A DNA stretch of 34,471 nucleotides. Source: Neonectria sp. B-13. Its lineage: Eukaryota; Ascomycota; Sordariomycetes; Hypocreales; Nectriaceae. Within the stretch, counting starts at the first letter, position 1. Each line of letters begins with the position of its first letter. The stretch is taken from positions 68,736 through 103,206 of the forward strand of contig NOKP01000062.1 in NCBI GenBank assembly GCA_002682825.1, written 5' to 3'. The translations under genes and the position numbers were made by a program. This document shows positions 10,437-18,255 of this stretch, in pieces. The notes under the pieces were generated by a model, which saw only the letters and a list, made by a program, of their open reading frames with translations, searched no databases and had not been told where the DNA came from.

Positions 10437-12296
10437 ACGTGCATGATAAGTGAGTTGGTCAGACAAGTGAGTGGGTCAAAAATCTTGACCTTCAATTAAA
10501 AAGATCAAATGAAAACACAACCAAGCATCTAATCAATTAAAGCTAATCGCTATCCTCATCATTAGATATCTCAATAACAATCTGACAGGTTCTTGCATTA
10601 TGACCGGGCTTTCCACAGGTTCCACAGCGCCTTTCCTTCGGTCGCGCTGCCTCCCCTTGACTGCCGCTTCTCGATAATTCAGATTATTATCTGCGTATTA
10701 GCATTCATCTGATCAATTGCATCCCTTACCTCATCTACAGTCATCTTCCCTTTATTCTGCAGGCGGGTTCGTTTTGCTCTACGCCGCTTGCTGAGAGCTT
10801 CATTCGCCTGTCGAAGGTTCTGGTTCTCAGACCTTAATAATGCCATTTGATGCATTATTGCCGTTGTTCCCTTGAAAATGACTTAAGCGCCTCTATAATA
10901 GAGGCAGGAGAGCTGCTTTGATGCCTTCTGATTCGTCTTTTAAGATATTCAGACTGAGAGCTAGCCTCAAGGGCGGTCTTTGGAGTCTTTGAAACCCAAG
11001 GGTTAGGGAGACTAGCCTCCTCCTCAACAGGTGTTGGAGTCTGTAGCTGCACATAAAGCTTTGATATGATACATTCTGGGTCTATAGGAACTATCCCGGC
11101 CCCTCTAAAACTCCCCTTGATATTGCTTTCTGTCATAGCAGCTTGGTGGGCAGCATAAAAGGCCGGGAAGAACTCAGTCTTTGAAACGTGGGTTATAGAG
11201 CATCTAATTAAATGCTCAATTTGCTGACCATAGGTCTTTTTAAGCGGCTCAAAGCACCCGACGTCAAGAGGCTGGAGTAGATGAGACGAATGAGGCGGCA
11301 TACAAAGTGTGGCGATGTTGTTTTCTTCGCAATAGGTCTCAAAGTCGGCTGAGTGGTGGCTTTCATGCCCATCGAGGATCAGAAGACGATAGCCACCATT
11401 TGATCGGGTCTTTGTGTGTTGATTGAAATGCTTGATCCACTCAAGGCCTGTCTCATTGTTGGTCCAGCCATTTTGGGTCGTAGCAATAGCCCAATCGCCT
11501 GGGAGGTTGCTTTCTTGATACCAACTAGCAAGATGATATTGGCCCGCAACTATGATGAACGGCTGGATCGCCCAGCCTTCCGCATTGATAGCTTGGATGA
11601 CTGTAACCCATTCCCGGTTTCCAGGCTGGATTGATTTCGGGTTTTCACGTCTTTCTGCGCCTGTGACGACCATTCCGCTTGCAATCAGGCCCATCATAAA
11701 GCCAGTCTCATCAAAGTTATAGATGTCAGCGAGAGTAATACCATATTTCGCGATTGTGTTCTCCACAAGCGCGAACCACTTGCGAATAATAGTCAGATCA
11801 TCACATTTAGCCCTCTGATAGTCATATCTGCGAAAAAAACGCGTTGTAAGCTCTAGATGTCGCTTGACGAAGTTAGAAGCCCAGTTCTTTCCGACAGGTG
11901 ACACGTCGCGGTCGGCAAGCAGTCGGTTGGCCATTTCTTCAACACCACGGAGTCGCGGGGGAAACCCTCGCGAATCTAGGTCAAGAATGAACTGAATAAT
12001 AATCTGTTCCTCTAGATCAGATAGTTTGCGTGACTTGGTGATAATATCGCGTTGAGAAAGAATGCCCTTCTGTCGGCGATATAAGGTCCAATAATGGACC
12101 TGGTACATGCTTGCGGCGCGTTGGAGACTTACTTTTGGGTCATTTTGAAGGGCTTGAAGAGAAAGAAGAATATTTGCCTTGTTATTAAACTGTGATATGG
12201 TTGGTGGTTAAGAAATAGATGATTAGATGAAAAGATGAGAGTTTGAGGGATTTTTGTTGCACTTGCTTGTTTGTTGCACTCGCTTGTGGAGTACGT
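10437..12296 (-). mobile_element. Fot1/pogo-type DNA transposon, copy A (1860 bp)
   Basis: The element is bounded by degenerate terminal inverted repeats, ACGTGCATGATAAG... at 10437-10491 and the complement of ...GTACGT ending at 12296. It is flanked by TA target duplications (10435-10436 and 12297-12298). It carries one transposase frame on the minus strand. Its two ends have diverged from each other far more than those of copy B, so it is probably the older insertion. The length equals copy B to the base. Confidence 0.85.
10543..12198 (-). pseudogene. Fot1/pogo DDE transposase of copy A, inactivated
   Basis: The main open part (12108-10855) encodes 417 aa. It has the CENP-B/Tc5-type helix-turn-helix region (LRGVEEMANRLLADRD, NWASNFVKRH) and a DDE_1 catalytic core with the three acidic positions in YNFDETGF, LLILDGHESHH and HLLQPLDVGCF. 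Comparison with copy B shows that the frame once began at 12198, where ATG has become ATA (12198-12196), and extended to a stop at 10543. A 1-nt deletion near 10868 shifts it out of frame before the coiled tail. A later shift puts the C-terminal CX2CX4HX4C zinc knuckle (10585-10626) in another frame. The catalytic core is open, but both termini are damaged. The transposase would cut and paste the element at TA sites. Confidence 0.85.
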
Positions 12297-12311
12297 TATA
12301 CTATTTAGCTA
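12297..12311. other. 15-bp spacer between the two transposons, with both TA target duplications
   Basis: The spacer begins with the TA belonging to copy A and ends with the TA belonging to copy B, leaving 11 bp of host sequence between two independent insertions. Confidence 0.75.
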
Positions 12312-14171
12312 ACGTACATGATAAGCTTGCGTGACAAACAAGCTTGCGTGACAAAAATCCCTCAACCTACATCATCTCTATTTGATCAATTGATTCTTAA
12401 CCACGAAATATGTCAGACCCAAATACTGAGGCTAGAATCCTTCTTGCCCTTCAGGCCCTTCAGAATAACCCAAAATTAAAGCTCCGACGCGCTGCAGAGA
12501 TCTATAAAGTTGGTCGTATGATGCTATGGCGCCGGCAGCAGGGCATTCAATCCTGACGCGATTGGATTCCCCAATCGCGTCGACTATCTGATCTAGAGGA
12601 ACAGATCATTATTCAATTCATTCTCGACCTAGATTCACGAGGGTTTCCCCCCCGACTGCGTGGTGTTGAAGAAATGGCCAACCTACTGCTCGCCGACCGT
12701 GATGCACCACCCGTCGGCAAGCGCTGGGCTTCGAACTTCGTACGGCGACACCCAGAGCTTAAGACGCGTTTTTTTCGCAAGTACGACTATCAGAGAGCCA
12801 AATGCGAAGATCCGACTATTATTCGCAACTAGTTTAGGCTCGTGGGGAACATAATCGCAAAGTACGGCATCCGATCAGATGATATCTGGAACTTTGATGA
12901 GACTGGCTTTCTTATGGGCATAATTACAAGTGGAATGGTCGTCACAGGTGCAGAAAGGCGTAGACGACCGAAATCAATACAGCCTGGAAGCCGGGAATGG
13001 ATTACAGTCATTCAGGCAATCAATACAGATGGCCAAGCGATCTAGCCATTCATCATAGGTTCAGGCCAATATCACCTTGCCAACTGGTACCAAGAATGCA
13101 ACCTCCCGGGTGATTGGGCTATTGCGACGACCCAAAATGGCTGGACAGATAACGAGACTGGTCTCGAGTGGCTGAAGCACTTTAACCGGTGTACGACCAA
13201 GCGATCAAATAGTCGCTATTGTCTTCTAATCCTTGATGGGCATGAAAGTCACCACTCCGTCGACTTTGAGAGATATTGTGAGGAAAATAAGATTATCACG
13301 CTTTGTATGCTACCTCATTCGTCTCATCTGCTTCAGCCCCTTGATGTAGGCTGCTTTGGGCCGCTTAAGAAGGCTTATGGGCGAGAAATAGAGCATCTGA
13401 TCAGATGCTCTATAACCCACGTTTCAAAGACTGAGTTCTTTCCAGCCTTTTATACTGCATTCCAGGTTACTATGACAGAAAGGAATATCAAGGCAGCCTT
13501 CAAAGGAGCTGGGCTTGTTCCTCTTGACCCAGAAAGTGTGGTCTCAAAGCTTGATGTACAGCTACGGACTCCAACGCCAGTTGAGGAGGAGGCTGGCCAC
13601 CCTACCCCTTGGGTTTCAAAGACCCCAAAGACAGTACTTGAGGCTGGATCTCAGTCTGAATACCTTGAGAGATGAATCAGAAGGCATCAAAGTAGCTCCC
13701 CAGAGTCAATTCTAGAAGCATTGAAGTCTCTTTCTAAGGGAACAAAGGCAGTTTTACATGAGAACGCCTTACTGAGGGCTGAGGTCCAAGACCTTCGACA
13801 GGCGAATGAGATACTAAGCCGGCGGCGGAGGGCAAAAAGGACCCGTCTACAGAAAAGAGGGGTGATGACAGTAGATGAAGGAAGGCAAGCAATTGATCAG
13901 ATGGATGTTGATGCGCAGGTAATAGCCGAAACGTCGAGAAGTGGTGGTCAAGGAAGGTTGGCGCGACCGGGGGTTCGGCGGTGTAGTATATGCAGCAAGA
14001 CTGGACATAATGTAAGGACCTGTCAGGTAGTGATTGAGACATCTGGGGAAGAGTATAGTGAGTAGTTTCAATTGATCAAATGATTTGTTGTGTTTTTATA
14101 GCGATTTCTATTTTAAAGGTTGAGATTTGTGTCACGCAAGCTTGTTTGTCACGCAAGCTTATCATGTACGT
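12312..14171 (+). mobile_element. Fot1/pogo-type DNA transposon, copy B (1860 bp)
   Basis: The terminal inverted repeats are 12312-12368 and 14117-14171. The outer 42 bp match perfectly and contain two tandem 17-bp subrepeats beginning AAGCTTGCGTGACAAAC. TA target duplications are at 12310-12311 and 14172-14173. The ends are nearly identical, so the insertion is young relative to copy A. Its orientation is opposite to copy A, and the 5' ends of the two transposases face each other. Confidence 0.9.
12410..14065 (+). pseudogene. Fot1/pogo DDE transposase of copy B, with four in-frame stops
   Basis: A single frame of 552 codons without indels runs from ATG 12410 (MSDPNTEARILLALQALQ) to TAG 14063-14065. 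It has an N-terminal psq-type HTH, a CENP-B/Tc5-type HTH (LRGVEEMANLLLADRD), DDE_1 motifs (WNFDETGF, LLILDGHESHH, HLLQPLDVGCF), a coiled C-terminal stretch (LHENALLRAEVQDLRQ) and a CX2CX4HX4C zinc knuckle (CSICSKTGHNVRTC). Stops are at 12554-12556 (TGA), 12830-12832 (TAG where copy A has TGG), 13043-13045 (TAG where copy A has CAG) and 13673-13675 (TGA where copy A has CGA). Three are single C-to-T or G-to-A changes, the pattern left by repeat-induced point mutation. It is non-autonomous, but its termini are intact, so it could in principle be mobilised by a related transposase. Confidence 0.9.
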
Positions 14172-14173
14172 TA

Positions 14174-15279
14174 GTCTTATAAAAACTTTCACTTTATAAA
14201 TACTCTAAAAGCCAGTTAAATTCATTAAGTTAGCTGATAATTTTAATATATAGCTTCCTATTAAGATCTAATAGCTCTATAGAGATATCTATAACTTAGC
14301 TATCGATTAAGAAAGATTAATACCTTAAAAGCTTAAAAAGGCCATTCAAGGGCTTATCCCAGGCGTTAAAGCGCGTTACTTCTCCAAGTAAGATGAACTA
14401 TATGACTTATTAACAGCCTCACATAAGCTCAAGACACTACTAGAGATTAAAGCTAACGCCCAGCTCTACTGCTCAAGCAATATATTAGAAGCGGCTTAGA
14501 ATTCTAATATGCACTCGCCCCTCCTCAAAATCGCCGCCAAGCCCTCTAACAAACCTCTCCTCTACTATCATATCCTTACATCCTCCCACATCAGCCCTAC
14601 CTTTATTCCCCAATGCAAGAGTGTTCATACTATAACATCACTAGCTCTAAGATGGTTAGCTACAGTATTACTCACCACTTAGATGGCTGGAAACCGCTGC
14701 GATGATCTTTTTGCAATGCAACAGTGAGACAGAATTAAACCAGTCCGGGACCACTTGTCGATTGAGTCTATTCAGCGAGATGTCTTACCTTGATCCTTGC
14801 CCCTGAAATATGCAACACAGCTCCTGGCCTCCTCATTGGAGACGGAGAGTATCGCGGGAAGTCTGACTTAGGACTTTGGCGGGCTTTCTTCTGGAGAAGC
14901 CAATAAGAGAAACTTTGGTGACAGTCCCTAAGCCTGGACTGGTATAGCTGGAATGCATGTCTGAGACTACCTCAGCATTGGCGAATAGGCTTCTCCGTGA
15001 ACAGCCGGGACAAGACAGAACTTAAGTGGGATCATCTCCCCGGAGGGTATGGTAAGACATCAATGGCGTGCCATGCAAAACCGAGGCTGAGGAACTTGAC
15101 GTGGATGGTGTTTCGGGGTTTGCCATCCCCCCGCACTGGCCTTGTCGATGCCACCGCGAAAGCCCAGGCAACAACTCCTTGTCATTGCCATCATTACCTT
15201 TGCCGTTATTAGCACCAACTAGGACCGCACAAAACAGACCCCTTGTGGTGGTAGACATCCCTTCTATTAGGAAGCAGAG
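14174..15279. other. AT-rich decayed sequence with a coding relic, then intergenic
   Basis: Roughly 14190-14500 is strongly A/T-biased. A plus-strand frame around 14330-14650 looks protein-derived (KAIQGLIPGVKARYF, DELYDLLTASHKLKTLLEIK) but holds TAA and TAG stops, so it reads as a RIP-degraded repeat or gene remnant of unknown family. From 14700 to 15279 I see only short, uninformative frames. Confidence 0.4.
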
Positions 15280-15915
15280 ATGGACACGTCAACATTCAAC
15301 ACGATGAGCTCGCTCGCAGAGCACCAAGCAGCGCAAGCAAACCCCTGGCTGGAAATGATGAAATGGGCCAGTTACCCAGATTCAATCCGCGACTGCGGGG
15401 CGTTTGTTCAACCCTCTCTATTCATGCCGCCCTACGAATATATCACGACCTTAGCTGTAGACTCAGGTCACGCATCTAACGGCTTCCACCTAGACCCACC
15501 ATCTACCTTCCTTGAGCCCCAATCCACTCTCTTGCTCTCGTTAAAAGTAGACGCAGCGACGCAGACTCCAGCGAACAGCACCGCTCTCTCCCCGGAGGCA
15601 CAGACGAACTCAGCCAAGAGACGGCGCTGGATGCCGTCCAAGGCCACCTGGGGAAAACACAAGGAGGCAATTCACAGGCTCTACATCTTCGAGAATGAGA
15701 CTCTCACTGCAACCATGGCTGTGATGGAAGATGAGCATCAATTCGTAGCGTCGTGGGTGTCCCTGAGCCTGGGCTTCCGAGTCGGTGATTCTGATGATAC
15801 GACAGCAGAAATATGTACGCGGAGAAGTTCGTGTCTTGGCGTTTCTACAAGAACTCGAGCAAGAACAGGAAGGGTACGCCTCAAAGAAGGCCACCTCGCT
15901 CTGGCAAGAGGCGAG
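15280..15915 (+). CDS. Clr5-domain protein (first two exons; 3' end unresolved)
   Basis: Exon 1 is 15280-15752 (MDTSTFNTMSSLAEHQ...) and exon 2 is 15806-15915. The intron 15753-15805 (GTGGGT...GACAG) joins QFVAS to RNMYAEKFVSWRFYKN. The joined stretch, about residues 113-178 (RRWMPSKATWGKHKEAIHRL, then LYIFENETLTATMAVM), fits the Clr5 domain: W...H...I..LY, M...H.F.AS...Y...F..W...KN. Clr5 domains occur at the N-terminus of many fungal proteins of unclear biochemical role; the name comes from a fission-yeast silencing factor. A donor at 15916 (GTAAGA) and acceptor at 15969 (CATAG) lead into a third exon from 15970 that stays open beyond 16100 and runs into a polypyrimidine stretch. I could not decide where the gene ends, and the assembly gap at 16359 may affect it. 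A gene with a degenerating 3' half is an equal possibility. Confidence 0.55.
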
Positions 15916-16153
15916 GTAAGATCTAATCAGACTCCTAGGGAACTCTGCGTTTCTTTCTGCCGATCATAGCCAGACCGCAAGGTTTCGACCGCTGCCAAAA
16001 CGTCGGATGCAATGGCGAAGCCGACTGCGAGCAGTCAGCCGTGCTACTCCTGCCGGGGCGACGGTGGATGACATTCCTGTCGAGCAAGTCAGGATGCCTT
16101 AGCACAGTAATCACCCTTGTGATAGAGAAGTTCCGTTTTGGATCAAATGAAGT

Positions 16154-16200
16154 GTTTTTTTTTTCTCTTTTTTTCTCTTTTGTTTCTTTTCTTTTCTTAG
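16154..16200 (+). other. Polypyrimidine tract ending in TTAG
   Basis: This is a T-rich run (CTTTT/TTTCT units) ending in TTCTTAG, compatible with a 3' splice site. If used, the next exon could read QDNCLSGLGLCRWKDAV... up to a TGA at 16313-16315. It might therefore belong to the Clr5 gene. Confidence 0.3.
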
Positions 16201-16237
16201 ACAGGATAATTGCTTGTCCGGCTTGGGGCTGTGTCGA

Positions 16238-16358
16238 TGGAAGGACGCCGTGGAGTCTAACTCGTTTCGCACCGGACCACACTCGCTCTTGCTGGCAGTC
16301 GACTGCCAAGGATGACTGTCTACGCTTTTCATATAGTACTATATGTACAGTGCTGCGG
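16238..16358 (+). repeat. 121-bp direct repeat, copy 1 (left of the N gap)
   Basis: It begins TGGAAGGACGCCG and ends GTGCTGCGG directly before the Ns. It is identical base for base to 16368-16488. Confidence 0.95.
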
Positions 16359-16367
16359 NNNNNNNNN
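16359..16367. other. Assembly gap (9 N)
   Basis: Nine unknown bases lie exactly between the two copies of the 121-bp repeat, which points to two contig ends that overlap but were not merged. Confidence 0.95.
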
Positions 16368-16488
16368 TGGAAGGACGCCGTGGAGTCTAACTCGTTTCGC
16401 ACCGGACCACACTCGCTCTTGCTGGCAGTCGACTGCCAAGGATGACTGTCTACGCTTTTCATATAGTACTATATGTACAGTGCTGCGG
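16368..16488 (+). repeat. 121-bp direct repeat, copy 2 (right of the N gap)
   Basis: This is a perfect copy of 16238-16358. The first base after the Ns is the first base of the repeat. Confidence 0.95.
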
Positions 16489-17280
16489 CATGAAAGATGC
16501 AGAAATCATTTGTAATCAGCACTTAATCCAGCCTTGGGTTGCAATGGCTGTCGTTTCTTTTATCCGCTGCCATTCTCCACCCGCACTGCAGAAGCTTACA
16601 TCAGTTCATCGCTTGGATCCGGCTGCTTCGGTCGCTCAATCCTACTCAGCGCCGTCAAAAGGGACCAACCTGCAGTCCATCATCGCCCATTCACCCATCC
16701 CCGCTGTGTGCAATAAAGGGTGCGCGGGACGCCTCGTCATTGTAGGACAGGTGCTCACGCCCCATGCCGACGTCGGCTTAGTACGAATGGATGGATCTCT
16801 TGCCCAGAACAGGTCTGGTCAGGGCGGCGATGACGGTGATGTCGCATCAATTGCCGCCGCGACCAATCGTCTAGACTACCTTTCAATCACGTCGACGTGT
16901 TCGCTGGTACCTTCTTAATTGAGTTGTCGCTAGTCAGCCGCGAGGACACGGGATTGCTGAGCAGAGGATGCAGCTTAGGTAAATGAATTGGCAGCCATTA
17001 AAACACGACTACACATTTGAGTTTCCACACTGAGTGCTCTTCCACACTCCCGTAAGTCTTCAGACTTCAGGGATAGCTGTTTGTCCCAGCCCCCAACCAC
17101 AGTGCTAAAGCTTACGTTCCCGTTTTAGGTCTCCAGGCTATCACCTGCTATCATCATCCCCGCTGAATCCCAGCTTGTCACAGTTTAGACGCCATCATTA
17201 TTCGCACTAGCCTGAGTTGCCCTCAACCACCCAACCCCACCACGCCTCGCCGGATAACCCCTCTGAAAGGGTTTTTTCTC
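16489..17280. other. No supported gene
   Basis: A plus-strand frame of 158 codons (16442-16918) begins inside the duplicated segment and has no recognisable motif. I do not call it. Confidence 0.4.
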
Positions 17281-17287
17281 CTCAGGC

Positions 17288-17762
17288 CCTGCTTCCTTCA
17301 ACGGCGCATGGAATCAATACTCGGCGCCCACAGTAGACGACACCAACTTCGCCAAGTCCACTAGCATAACGGCAATCAGGTCAACCCGCTAGCCGACCAT
17401 ATGTCGAACGCCTCTGTGACACCACTAGTGCGCATGGATGGGCTAGAATGTCCGTTTCCTGGCCGCTTTCAGCGGCTTCCACCTCGCCAGTGTGTTCTAG
17501 CTCGACGGCAGCAATATAGCCACCTCCTTGACGTCTTGACCGAGATGCGGCTACGTAAAGGAGCAGGCCTGCGCAACCCGAGATTGGCTATTGCCTCAAC
17601 GAGCCCTCGAGCGAGCAGCGCGAGCTCTTCTGTCCCATAGAGCGAGACTATATTCGATATGACGGCATCCACTGGCTAGGATTACTAAAAAAACGAGACG
17701 AAGCGATCATGCATTTCCAAGATCCACAAGTACAACAAGCACATGGCAGTTTAGCAGGCTAG
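17288..17762 (+). pseudogene. Degraded coding relic of unknown family
   Basis: Coding-like blocks follow one another on the plus strand. SFNGAWNQYSAPTVDDTNFA starts at 17297. A possible intron 17380-17472 (GTCAAC...TTTCAG) leads in frame to SGFHLASVF, a TAG, LDGSNIATSLTS and a TGA. After a frame change near 17567 comes AQPEIGYCLNEPSSEQRELF, then IERDYIRYDGIHWLGLLKKR, up to a TAG at 17760-17762. Both internal stops could derive from CAG/CGA by C-to-T change. The last block (17559-17762) is the most protein-like. No family was recognised. It could be the tail of a gene whose front is lost, or be linked to the Clr5 gene upstream. Confidence 0.4.
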
Positions 17763-18255
17763 GAAGCTAATACAGAGCTAGGCAAAAGGTAGTGTCTACA
17801 TGGGCGAGGACAATACAGTACTCTCCTTTGTGAAAAGGGAGGCTGTCAACGCAGCGTTTGTTGCAATAGGAGATGGGGCATGATCCGTCGAGGGTCTGAT
17901 GCTCGGGGCGTAACAAGGCAGTATTACAAGTCATTCGGGGCAACGGACGGCTGTGCTTTTTTCAATTGAAACAGACGACACTTGAAATCATGGCTTCTTG
18001 CTCACAGACGGCAAACCGTTCAGGTACTCGAGGACGGCCAGAGAGTTTTCAGTTGTCTAAATTATAATCCTTGGAAGGTATTTCTAGTAGTAATTAACAT
18101 TCTAAAATTCAGGTGTTCTATAAAAGGCAAAATAGTCCATATTAATGTCTTTTATATATAGAATAAGAGAAGGTAACAGTGACGTAGATGATGCAATTCG
18201 ATATCATGGCCAAGAATTGACCTAATTGCTATTATTAATCCTCTTGGACTCTGTT
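17763..18255. other. Intergenic; nothing recognised
   Basis: This is the 3' flank of the minus-strand regulator gene, AT-rich near 18060-18240. Confidence 0.5.

Noticed and set aside
16238..16488. The 121-bp direct repeat as LTRs or a target-site duplication
   Set aside because: It is perfect and abuts the N gap on both sides with no element between, which fits an unmerged contig overlap.
16442..16918. 158-codon plus-strand ORF
   Set aside because: It starts inside the duplicated segment, has no recognisable motif, and its composition looks like readthrough of non-coding sequence.
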